A stretch of DNA of 64,000 nucleotides from the IMG/VR virus record IMGVR_UViG_3300031726_000433, positions 1 to 64,000 of that record. The stretch is one strand, 5' to 3'. Numbering within the stretch: position 1 is the stretch's first letter; each line of letters opens with the position of its first letter. Both the position numbers and the translations under genes were made by a program. Below the pieces are notes generated by a model, which saw only the letters and a list, made by a program, of their open reading frames with translations, ran no database searches and was not told the DNA's origin. Positions 23,858 through 30,719 of the stretch are shown here, piece after piece. Source of the DNA: a virus.

Positions 23858-24775
23858 ATGTTGGACATTAATGCAACAGACTTTTTGAAGAGCTTCAATA
23901 TGAAGAATGCAACAGTCGGTGTTGTCGGACATGGCTTTGTTGGAAAGGCGGTCGACGAGTTCTTCAAGGGAAAGTGCAATGTCTTGGTCCACGATAAGGC
24001 TAAACCAGAATTGAATTCTCTAAAGGAAGTAGTTTCTGGTGCAGAAGTAATCTTTATTTGCGTTCCTACTCCAATGAGAAAGGATGGATCTTGCTTTACA
24101 GGATTCATTGAAGAAGTTTTGACGAATGTCAGAAATACTGCGAGAGAGCTCAATAGAAATCTTGATTCATTTGTCACTGTTGTCAAGAGTACAGTTTATC
24201 CTGGATTCGTCGAAGACATGCAGAACAAGCTTCTTCCACTTAGAATTACATTCTCTCCTGAATTCCTCACTGAGGCAAACAGTGTTAATGACTTCAAGGA
24301 AGTTAATAGAATTATTGTCGGTGGTGATGAAGATGATGCTCTCGTTGTTTGTAAGTACTTTGCTGAAGCAGATCCTGATAGAGTTGAAGATGGACGTAGA
24401 ATCATTCTTCACGCAGATTCTACGACAGCAGAGATGGTTAAGCTTTATGCGAATGGCATTCTAACTGCGAAGGTAATCTTCTCAAACGAAGTCTATCTAA
24501 TGTGTCAGAAGTTAGGCATCAGCTTTGAGGACGTTCGTATGATGGCCGTTCTAGATCACAGAATTGGTGCTGGTCACACTCTTGTCCCTGGTCCTGATGG
24601 TCAATTGGGATATGGTGGACATTGCTTCCCGAAGGACGTGAACAACCTCAGAGCCTTTGCTAAGGAACTTGGTACTGGAGAGAAGATGTTCACTGCGATG
24701 ATAGAAAGAAATGAAGAAATTAGAGAGAAGAAGGATTGGCTTGAAATGAAGGATCGCGCCGTAACTGATAACTAA
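23858..24775 (+). CDS. Nucleotide-sugar dehydrogenase (UDP-glucose 6-dehydrogenase family), short form
   Basis: 305 residues. VGVVGHGFVGKAV (~20-32) NAD site, FICVPTPM (~67), VKSTVYPGF (~109), SPEFLTEANSVNDF (~135) and GYGGHCFPKD (~251) with the catalytic Cys. Oxidises a nucleotide hexose to the uronic acid (two NAD steps). The usual C-terminal substrate-binding Rossmann domain (~120 residues) is missing, since the protein ends shortly after the catalytic Cys helix. GGGAG ribosome site. It may be a natural short subtype found in phages, or may have lost one step. Confidence 0.82.
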   Translation: MLDINATDFLKSFNMKNATVGVVGHGFVGKAVDEFFKGKCNVLVHDKAKPELNSLKEVVSGAEVIFICVPTPMRKDGSCFTGFIEEVLTNVRNTARELNRNLDSFVTVVKSTVYPGFVEDMQNKLLPLRITFSPEFLTEANSVNDFKEVNRIIVGGDEDDALVVCKYFAEADPDRVEDGRRIILHADSTTAEMVKLYANGILTAKVIFSNEVYLMCQKLGISFEDVRMMAVLDHRIGAGHTLVPGPDGQLGYGGHCFPKDVNNLRAFAKELGTGEKMFTAMIERNEEIREKKDWLEMKDRAVTDN

Positions 24776-24776
24776 A

Positions 24777-25094
24777 ATGAGAAGATGGGTGTTCGATTTA
24801 GACGGGACGATATGTACTCAGGAAAAAATGGGTACATATCAAGATGCTTTACCAATAGAAAAGATTGTAGAAAAAATCAGGGTTCTTTGGTGTCTTGGCG
24901 ATTACATCATTATTTTTACAGCAAGAGGAATGAATACTTTTAGTGGCAACATTCTGGCGATTGAAAGAAATATGAGACCCATCACTGAAAAATGGTTAAG
25001 AGATCATGATGTTCCATATCATGAACTTATTTTTGGAAAGCCCGCTGCTGATGTTTATGTAGATGATAAGGGATGTAAGCCTCATGAAATTTGA
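24777..25094 (+). CDS. HAD-superfamily sugar phosphatase
   Basis: 105 residues. FDLDGTIC (~5-12) is HAD motif I, IIIFTARGMNTF (~47) motif II, and GKPAADVYVDDKG (~85) motifs III/IV. Small capless HADs of this type occur in capsule and LPS loci. By context it could provide the heptose-1,7-bisphosphate phosphatase step (GmhB, usually ~180 residues), but the sequence does not prove this. Overlaps the next gene's start. Confidence 0.7.
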   Translation: MRRWVFDLDGTICTQEKMGTYQDALPIEKIVEKIRVLWCLGDYIIIFTARGMNTFSGNILAIERNMRPITEKWLRDHDVPYHELIFGKPAADVYVDDKGCKPHEI

Positions 25095-25587
25095 TCCTGA
25101 AGTTTTGGAAAGCGAATCAATGGAAGACATGTGCTCTTGGATAAGAGAGACTGGATTTCAACATTACGGGTCAAATGGATATAGCAGAATAGTTTTTACG
25201 AATGGTTGCTTTGATATTCTTCACGAGGGTCATCTTAAGCTTCTTAGGGAGTGTAAGAAGCTAGCTGGTCCTCGTGGAGCAGTTGTAGTTGGCGTGAACT
25301 CAGACGCGTCGATAAAGAGAATTAAGGGTGACAAGAGACCAATCAACAATGAGAAATCAAGATGCATGCTTCTCATAAGTCTTAAGTTTGTAGATCATGT
25401 TACAACATTTGATGAAGATACCCCTGAAAATCTCATTACGACCTTGAAACCAGATGTCATTGTTAAGGGTGGAGATTATAAACCAGAAGATGTCGTCGGG
25501 AATAAAGTAGCTCCAGTTATTATAGTTCCAATTGTAGAGGGAGTTTCTACAACTGAATTCATTAGAAAGATAAAAGAAAATGAGTGA
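25084..25587 (+). CDS. hldE: Heptose-1-phosphate adenylyltransferase-like (HldE C-domain type)
   Basis: 167 residues from ATG 25084. FTNGCFDILHEGHLKLL (~39-55) carries the HxGH nucleotidyltransferase motif, GVNSDASIKRIKGDKRPI (~70-87) the RfaE-type segment, and VVKGGDYKPEDVVG and GVSTTEFI the C-terminal signature of HldE/RfaE. It forms ADP-heptose from heptose-1-phosphate and ATP. In most bacteria this domain is fused after the kinase; here it is separate and precedes it. Eleven-base overlap with the HAD gene. Confidence 0.88.
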   Translation: MKFDPEVLESESMEDMCSWIRETGFQHYGSNGYSRIVFTNGCFDILHEGHLKLLRECKKLAGPRGAVVVGVNSDASIKRIKGDKRPINNEKSRCMLLISLKFVDHVTTFDEDTPENLITTLKPDVIVKGGDYKPEDVVGNKVAPVIIVPIVEGVSTTEFIRKIKENE

Positions 25588-26506
25588 AGACAGAAAACTA
25601 AGAGTTCTTGTTGTGGGAGACATAATGATAGATCGTTATGTCTTTGTCTCTTCTGAGAGGAATGCAGCTGAAGCTCCAATCCCTGTTTTTGATGAGCTAA
25701 AAGAAGAGAAGAGACTTGGAGGAGCGGCCAATACAGCTCACAATCTGAAAGTTATTGGTGGAGATGAAATAGAAGTTGATCTAGCTGGAATTGTCGACAG
25801 TGTAGATAGAACTCTAATTCAGAGACTAGGCATAGGAACTGAATTTTGCACAGGATATGAGACTATGATGAAGACGAGATACGTGTCTTCGATAGATCAG
25901 AAATATCTCTTCAGAGCAGATAACATGAAGAAATTTCCGTCCTATTCAATTGCACAATTCAAAAAGAATGTAAATTATTTGTTCTTTGATATGACAAATC
26001 CGACCAATGATTCTCCTGAAATGTACGACGCCATCATATTCTCAGATTATGACAAGGGAACGATAGATAGTGACACTGTGAATATGTTCAAGAACAATTC
26101 AAGACTATTCGTAATTGATTCAAAGAAAGTTGATTTGTCTATCTACGAAGGAATGAATGTTCTAAAGATAAACGAAGGTGAATATTCTATTCAGGTATCA
26201 AGAGGTCCATACACGAATGTAGAAAAACTTTTTGATTTTGTCATTGTTACTCATGGCTCGAAGGGTTCGGAGCTAAGGCAGTGTGAGAAGGTAAAGAGTA
26301 ATGACACTAGGTACATGATTCACTCCGAAACCTTTCCAGTGGATCCAGTGGCCATTGGAGATGTGACTGGGTGTGGAGACACACACACGGCAGCTCTAAC
26401 TTTCTCACTCTTAAAGAATGGTGATATTAGAAACGCTGTAAAGTTTGCAAATGCATGTGCTAGAAGTGTTGTCCAGAAGTTTGGAACAAGCGTAGTGGAA
26501 AAATAG
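25580..26506 (+). CDS. hldE: Heptose-7-phosphate kinase-like (HldE N-domain type, PfkB family)
   Basis: 308 residues. VVGDIMIDRYVF (~10-21), RLGGAANTAHNL (~45-56) and DVTGCGDTHTAAL (~253-265, Asp base and anion hole) are PfkB/ribokinase signatures as arranged in HldE kinase. It phosphorylates heptose-7-phosphate at C1. It overlaps the adenylyltransferase gene by 8 bases: a split HldE in reversed order. The last gene of the operon. The sedoheptulose-7-phosphate isomerase GmhA is not in the window. Confidence 0.85.
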   Translation: MSEDRKLRVLVVGDIMIDRYVFVSSERNAAEAPIPVFDELKEEKRLGGAANTAHNLKVIGGDEIEVDLAGIVDSVDRTLIQRLGIGTEFCTGYETMMKTRYVSSIDQKYLFRADNMKKFPSYSIAQFKKNVNYLFFDMTNPTNDSPEMYDAIIFSDYDKGTIDSDTVNMFKNNSRLFVIDSKKVDLSIYEGMNVLKINEGEYSIQVSRGPYTNVEKLFDFVIVTHGSKGSELRQCEKVKSNDTRYMIHSETFPVDPVAIGDVTGCGDTHTAALTFSLLKNGDIRNAVKFANACARSVVQKFGTSVVEK

Positions 26507-26517
26507 TTTCCATCTTG

Positions 26518-26537
26518 TTTTTAATGTATTATAATAG
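26518..26537 (+). promoter_or_regulatory. Tandem promoter-like repeat, copy 1
   Basis: TTTTTAATGTATTATAATAG with a consensus -10 TATAAT at 26530-26535. No good -35 at 17 bases, so it may rely on upstream T-run and TG. Copy 2 lies 42 bases on. Confidence 0.55.
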
Positions 26538-26559
26538 CTGAAATGGAAGTAAGATTGAA

Positions 26560-26579
26560 TTTTTAATGTACTATAATAG
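26560..26579 (+). promoter_or_regulatory. Tandem promoter-like repeat, copy 2
   Basis: TTTTTAATGTACTATAATAG, 19 of 20 bases identical to copy 1, TATAAT at 26572-26577, ending 12 bases before ATG 26592. GGAG between serves as ribosome site. Likely transcription start of the next operon. Confidence 0.58.
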
Positions 26580-26591
26580 TGGAGATATAAA

Positions 26592-26762
26592 ATGAAACTA
26601 GACGAAGATGTGTTGCTTGAGATTGTTGATATTGTTCGTAAGGGGTTAATCGACGGAGTCGATATCTCTGATCTCTTGAGAGAGATGGATCTTTTTGTTG
26701 AACCTGATTCTGATCTTGGCGCAGACGATAAGATTTCTCTCACTAGAAATCATAACCCATAA
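26592..26762 (+). CDS. Small acidic protein (56 aa)
   Basis: GGAGATATAAA then ATG. Begins MKLDEDVLLEIVDIVRKGL and ends SLTRNHNP; a helical acidic protein (many D/E, two hydrophobic faces). No family recognised. First gene after the tandem promoters, one base before the FmdB gene. Confidence 0.65.
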   Translation: MKLDEDVLLEIVDIVRKGLIDGVDISDLLREMDLFVEPDSDLGADDKISLTRNHNP

Positions 26763-26763
26763 T

Positions 26764-26982
26764 ATGCCAACATATACGTATGAGTGTGAGTTCTGTAAAG
26801 ACAGAGTTGAACTCATCCAAAAGATTTCTGAAAAGAAGAATCCTGTCTGTACAAGACCTGATTGCAATCTTCCAGATGGATCTCAACGTGTAATGGAAAC
26901 TGTGATGATGCCATCTTCTTTTGTATTGAAGGGTGGCGGATGGGCCAAGGATGGGTATTCATCAACTAAGGGAAATAAGTAA
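26764..26982 (+). CDS. FmdB-type zinc-ribbon protein
   Basis: 72 residues from ATG 26764. MPTYTYECEFCKDRVELIQ is the standard start of FmdB family proteins; the second Cys pair is CTRPDC, and FVLKGGGWAKDGY the conserved tail. Family members bind zinc; their role is poorly known and they are common in phages and bacteria. An upstream in-frame ATG would add an unrelated hydrophobic leader. It overlaps the next start by one base. Confidence 0.85.
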   Translation: MPTYTYECEFCKDRVELIQKISEKKNPVCTRPDCNLPDGSQRVMETVMMPSSFVLKGGGWAKDGYSSTKGNK

Positions 26983-27311
26983 TGGACTATATCTTACTTA
27001 CTCTCGTGTTATCTCTTGTATTAAATGTCGTCGTTGTATTTGTGTGTTTAAGATTGGCCAGGAGATTGTTTCAATTTGATGATTTGGTTCAAATTCTTGC
27101 AAACGACATAGAAGTTAATGTCGAATATTTTAAAAAGTTGCTGACCACACCTCTTTTTAACAATTCAGAAGAGGTCAAGAAAGCAAATAAGAACATGGAG
27201 ATTATCGCGATGCGACTTGATGAATTTGTTAATCGCATGGAAGATGTCTCCAACAACAAACTGCGCAGACCGAAGATCGTAAAGAATTCGAATCCGCCAG
27301 TTTTCAAATAA
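26982..27311 (+). CDS. Membrane-anchored coiled-coil protein
   Basis: 109 residues: one N-terminal membrane segment (LLTLVLSLVLNVVVVFVCL, ~5-23), then charged helix with coiled-coil character (EVKKANKNMEIIAMRLDEF) and a basic C-tail. Single-pass inner-membrane topology. No family recognised. TAATG-type junction with fmdB-like gene. Confidence 0.7.
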   Translation: MDYILLTLVLSLVLNVVVVFVCLRLARRLFQFDDLVQILANDIEVNVEYFKKLLTTPLFNNSEEVKKANKNMEIIAMRLDEFVNRMEDVSNNKLRRPKIVKNSNPPVFK

Positions 27312-27322
27312 CCGGAGAATTC

Positions 27323-27997
27323 GTGGCTAACTATTTTACTAAAGACACTGACATTGCACTTGAAAAATTCATAAATTCAAAAGACCAAAAAGAAAAGCAC
27401 GACACGTTTGAAACAAGCATTAGACCTGCATTCGAGAAGCTAATTGAGAATTTGATCTTTGTTTATGGTTTTTACAACATTGGTGACGTTGAGACCCTCA
27501 AGAGGGAATGTCTTTCAAATTTGTATGAGATGATTCCGAAGTTTGATCCCACGAAGGGTACGAAGGGATTCTCATATTTCAACGTCGTTGCCAAGAATTG
27601 GTTCGTTGCTAAGACAAGAGAGAATATAAAGAAGAACAGAATTGAAAGTGAACTTCATGTAGATCTTGACCATGAATCAACTAAGAGTGATCCAAATTTC
27701 ACAGTTAATCCATACGAAGCCTTAGTTGAAGAAAAAGAAAAGTGGATCATGTTTTATGAAGCAATGGATACTTGGAGAGATCGTCTAACGAAGAAGACAG
27801 AAAAGCAAGTACTTGAAGCCGTTATCTTTCTTTTGAAAAACCCTGATCTTGTTGGCATTTATAACAAGAAGGCAGTCTACTTGTATCTCCGAGAACTTAC
27901 CAATCTGAATACGAAACAAGTCGTTGTAAATCTTAAGAAGATTAAAAGTCTTTACAATGAATGGCAGGATGAATACAATACGACCGGTGAATTCTAA
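27323..27997 (+). CDS. Late-transcription sigma-like factor (gp55-type)
   Basis: 224 residues from GTG 27323 (CCGGAGAATTC upstream). A region-2-like segment FDPTKGTKGFSYFNVVAKNW (~74-93), followed by a basic helix KTRENIKKNRIES, resembles sigma-70 region 2 and the T4 gp55 family as found in marine T4-like phages. The C-terminal half (LYLRELTNLNTKQVVVNLKK) looks like a helix-turn-helix, as in sigma region 4. It would direct host RNA polymerase to phage late promoters. Position just before the virion module is fitting. Family assignment is from motif memory only. Confidence 0.65.
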   Translation: MANYFTKDTDIALEKFINSKDQKEKHDTFETSIRPAFEKLIENLIFVYGFYNIGDVETLKRECLSNLYEMIPKFDPTKGTKGFSYFNVVAKNWFVAKTRENIKKNRIESELHVDLDHESTKSDPNFTVNPYEALVEEKEKWIMFYEAMDTWRDRLTKKTEKQVLEAVIFLLKNPDLVGIYNKKAVYLYLRELTNLNTKQVVVNLKKIKSLYNEWQDEYNTTGEF

Positions 27998-28017
27998 ACT
28001 TCTTCATATTTAGAAGT
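27998..28017 (+). other. Hairpin abutting a start codon (ACTTCT/AGAAGT)
   Basis: Six-base perfect stem, eight-base loop TCATATTT, ending on the base before ATG 28018. No Shine-Dalgarno lies between, so it may control access to the start. Its 3' half coincides with the TATTTAGAAG motif. Confidence 0.4.
28005..28016 (+). promoter_or_regulatory. Candidate late-promoter motif
   Basis: CATATTTAGAAG, one of four similar sites (others at 38626, 40971, 44730) just upstream of virion-region genes. Consensus NTATTTAKAAG. Confidence 0.3.
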
Positions 28018-28335
28018 ATGGGAAAAAAGACAGAAAGTTTAGCGGACGAAATTCTCAACAATGTCAGGAAAGATCGTGCTCAAGTGGAGAGGGTGAGAGA
28101 TCATATCATTGATATTGTTGAGAATGAATCAATGTCAGAAGAACCTCTCGGTATGCTAGGGATAGCTGAGAATGTAGCTAAACTCTCAGATGTTTTGACA
28201 AAGATGAATGCTCAATTGGTTGAATTGACAAAGATAAATGTGAAGCACGACAAAGATACAGACGACCCAAAGACAGAGAAAGAAAGTATCTTTGATGAAA
28301 TTGAGTCATCTGGTTCTGGCGATGATGCCAACTGA
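28018..28335 (+). CDS. Hypothetical acidic protein (105 aa)
   Basis: MGKKTESLADEILNNVRKDRAQ followed by helical segments and an acidic, Gly/Ser-ended tail (DEIESSGSGDDAN). The middle (LSDVLTKMNAQLVELTKI) is coiled-coil-like. No signal or membrane segment. No Shine-Dalgarno; a hairpin abuts its ATG. Between the sigma-like gene and the baseplate hub gene; a transcription co-factor or hub chaperone is possible but unsupported. Confidence 0.65.
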   Translation: MGKKTESLADEILNNVRKDRAQVERVRDHIIDIVENESMSEEPLGMLGIAENVAKLSDVLTKMNAQLVELTKINVKHDKDTDDPKTEKESIFDEIESSGSGDDAN

Positions 28336-28344
28336 GGTTTGACA

Positions 28345-28968
28345 TTGTCAAGCGATCCATTTACAAGAGAGAAAATAAGAAGACCGGAACTCATCTTCAA
28401 TGAGATTCTTCGTAAAGGAGCACAAGGTCTCTACAAGGAAAGAGGAGAAGTAACTCCGTTTCTTTATAGGGCCCTTGTGTTAGCTGTCGATGTCGAAGGT
28501 GGGAAGCTCGAGAATCCAAACGGTGAAGGCACTCTTGTAAATGAGATAGGAAGTAACAAGATAGAAATTAAAGCTAAGCTAGGACCAGCAAATCCCCAGA
28601 ATAGTATAAAAGCAAGAATCTTGACGGATGGCATAGACAAGTTTGCCTCTGATGAGAATTTGAGAGTTTATTGGCCGTTCTTTCCAGAGAACGTCTCAGT
28701 ACCAATAAAACCTGGAGAGCATGTTTATGTGCTATTCGAGGACTCAAATTTACAGCATGGTCTTTGGGTATCAAAGATTCCCGGACATGAAGGTGTAAAT
28801 TATTCCCCGGGAGAATCTCACTACAAGCCAGTTGAGAATCATCCAGTCGGTAGCAACTTTCCAGATGTTAAAGCGCTTCCAAAAACAGATAAACAATTCA
28901 ATAAAAATGAAGATGCAGCCGAAACTACTTCAGGTGATAAGCTTAGCGGCTTAAAGTGGGGTAAGTAA
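28345..28968 (+). CDS. Baseplate hub OB-fold protein (gp5 N-domain/gpV-like)
   Basis: 207 residues from TTG 28345; GAGG (28334-28337) is 7 bases before it, while the TTG at 28339 would be too close. RALVLAVDVEGGKLENP (~46), IKARIL, VYWPFFPENVSVPIKPGEHV (~112-131), VLFEDSNLQHGLWVSKIPG (~133) read as the OB-fold of phage baseplate spike proteins such as T4 gp5 N-domain or gpV. No lysozyme domain is fused, unlike T4 gp5. Pro/Asp-rich C-tail. Likely sits at the tail tip. Confidence 0.6.
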   Translation: MSSDPFTREKIRRPELIFNEILRKGAQGLYKERGEVTPFLYRALVLAVDVEGGKLENPNGEGTLVNEIGSNKIEIKAKLGPANPQNSIKARILTDGIDKFASDENLRVYWPFFPENVSVPIKPGEHVYVLFEDSNLQHGLWVSKIPGHEGVNYSPGESHYKPVENHPVGSNFPDVKALPKTDKQFNKNEDAAETTSGDKLSGLKWGK

Positions 28969-28969
28969 A

Positions 28970-29746
28970 ATGGCTGGAGACATTGTACTTGAAGATGTTC
29001 CGAAGTTTGTCAAAAGAATCGGAGACAACGTAACAGAAGGATCCAACAACACAATCATTATATTGGGTAGAGATAGGGCTGCAAATGGTCCAGCATCACG
29101 AGACAGTGGTCTCGGAAAGGACGGTGGAACGGGAACGATTCATCTGATAGCTGGTAGAAAAGCTGCTGATCCTGATCTTAAGTCAGATGAATCATTTCTA
29201 TATCTCAGCAGAAAAACTAAAGCAGATTCAAACCTAAACATCTCAGAAGAAATGAAGTCAGATGATAAGCCAAGTGCAATATTAAAGTCTGACGTTCTAA
29301 GATTGGTTGGTAGAAAAGACATAAAGATTTGTGCCAATGATGATGACAAGCACTTTATTTCAATGGATGGAACCAAAATAAAGACAAAGTTCAATGATCA
29401 TTTCATCAGCGTTGACAATGGAGAAATCAAACTTTCTCATTCAAATAATTCAATTATTACAGCAAATAGTTCTAGAGTAACAGCGTTTGCAAAAAATACA
29501 GGAGTAACGATTAATGGAATGAGTGAGATAACTACAATTCATGCCAAAGCTCTCAAGTCACAGAATGGTTGGTCTAAACCGTGGGAAGATCTTCTCACGG
29601 CAATTGTTACATTGTTATTGAAGCACACGCATCTTACAGTGGTAGGTCCAGCTCTTCCAGTGATAGCTGGACTTGGTCCGGGTGATACTGAGGGGCCGAT
29701 GTTTGTTCAGACAAAGTTAACTCCTTGGTTAGCTTCACTTCATTAA
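28970..29746 (+). CDS. Baseplate/tail-spike beta-helix-like protein
   Basis: 258 residues. Repetitive short strands (FISMDGTKIKTKFNDHFISV, DNGEIKLSHSNNSIITANS) suggest a beta-helix or OB/spike stem, and the C-terminal LLTAIVTLLLKHTHLTVVG with PALPVIAGLG resembles the ends of gpV/gp45-like spike proteins. Adjacent to the OB-fold gene (one base gap), so it may be the rest of a gp5-like spike split in two. Tentative. Confidence 0.5.
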   Translation: MAGDIVLEDVPKFVKRIGDNVTEGSNNTIIILGRDRAANGPASRDSGLGKDGGTGTIHLIAGRKAADPDLKSDESFLYLSRKTKADSNLNISEEMKSDDKPSAILKSDVLRLVGRKDIKICANDDDKHFISMDGTKIKTKFNDHFISVDNGEIKLSHSNNSIITANSSRVTAFAKNTGVTINGMSEITTIHAKALKSQNGWSKPWEDLLTAIVTLLLKHTHLTVVGPALPVIAGLGPGDTEGPMFVQTKLTPWLASLH

Positions 29747-29747
29747 T

Positions 29748-30266
29748 ATGCCACTCGTCAAAGATGATCTAAAAAATAGATTTATCAAGATCTTCAATGA
29801 TGTCGAAACAGGTGTGCTGAAGATCGATGTACTTCCAGCTCCAATGCCACTAATGCCTCCGCCCTTAGCTGCAGCATTTGCTCAAGCATACCATGAGTGG
29901 GCAATGACAGCGATGGCGAATGTGATGCATCCATCACCTGGAGTTCCAGATGTGATAGCTGCTCAGCTTGTTCTCGTTCCATTGATGGCAGGATGGGGCC
30001 CGGGGACAATCGCTTATTGGTCAATGGTTTCATGGAATCTAGAGGGAATCGCGACAGGTGTAACGATAGCTGCAAATATGGCAGCAGTCTCGGCTCAACT
30101 TCTAGCTGAGATTTTTACTCCTCCATTTCCAAACAATTCAAGTCCAAAGACAAAAGAAGAATTTGCAGACAAGCTAGCTACAATTCTAGACATGCACACA
30201 AGGATGATACAGGTCACACAGACAGATTTGTCGACCGGAAACACGGCCGTAGTGTCTCCTTACTGA
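29748..30266 (+). CDS. Hypothetical virion-module protein, Ala/Met/Pro-rich
   Basis: 172 residues. After a charged N-terminus come PAPMPLMPPPLAAAFAQAY (~32-50) and hydrophobic helices (IAAQLVLVPLMAGWGPG, GVTIAANMAAVSAQLLAEIF). Two or three segments are hydrophobic enough for membrane interaction. Similar proteins adjacent to spike genes in T4-like cyano- and marine phages are uncharacterised. One-base gap after the spike candidate. Confidence 0.65.
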   Translation: MPLVKDDLKNRFIKIFNDVETGVLKIDVLPAPMPLMPPPLAAAFAQAYHEWAMTAMANVMHPSPGVPDVIAAQLVLVPLMAGWGPGTIAYWSMVSWNLEGIATGVTIAANMAAVSAQLLAEIFTPPFPNNSSPKTKEEFADKLATILDMHTRMIQVTQTDLSTGNTAVVSPY

Positions 30267-30310
30267 GAAGAATCTAGAAAGTTATCCTACATATCATGAG
30301 GATAGATTTC

Positions 30311-30706
30311 ATGTCTATAGGATTCATTCTACCATTTTCTAAGTCGACTGGCTCTATCGGATACTTCGATATGACCAATGATGAGTTTTCTGCAGTAAGG
30401 CAGGATCTTAAATCACTTCTTCTTACGAACTGGGGAGAAAGGGTCAATCATTACTATTTTGGGTGTAATTTCAAGGAGTTTCTATTCGAACCGATTCACT
30501 CAGACGAACTTAAATCAAGGATGGCAGATAGAATTCTAAGCCAAGTTCAAACGTGGCTTCCATTTGTTTCTATAGACAATCTAAATATATTTCTAAGTGA
30601 AGATGATGCAAATGTTCCAGAAAATGGAGTGAGTGTAAGAATAGACTTTAGACTAACTTCAAAGCCAGACCTCTCTAGTCGCTTAGAGGTTCTTGTTTCG
30701 CAGTAA
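30311..30706 (+). CDS. Baseplate wedge protein, gp25-like
   Basis: 131 residues from ATG 30311; GAGGA (30298-30302) is 8 bases upstream. An in-frame ATG at 30296 would lack a ribosome site. GERVNHYYFGCNFKEFLFEP (~50-69) is the signature of the gp25/GPW family (lysozyme-like fold without activity), and VRIDFRLTSKPD the C-terminal strand. Sheath-initiation position of the wedge, where gp25 contacts gp6 and the sheath. Confidence 0.88.
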   Translation: MSIGFILPFSKSTGSIGYFDMTNDEFSAVRQDLKSLLLTNWGERVNHYYFGCNFKEFLFEPIHSDELKSRMADRILSQVQTWLPFVSIDNLNIFLSEDDANVPENGVSVRIDFRLTSKPDLSSRLEVLVSQ

Positions 30707-30719
30707 CGGAGAGTAATCA

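Noticed and set aside
26518-26579. Could be a small CRISPR-like repeat pair
   Set aside because: Only two copies, no further spacers, and each contains a -10 box; promoter reading is simpler. No CRISPR array was seen anywhere in the window.
26695-26763. Upstream in-frame ATG extending the FmdB-like protein
   Set aside because: Overlaps the small acidic gene and adds residues unlike the family; MPTYTYEC is the conserved start.
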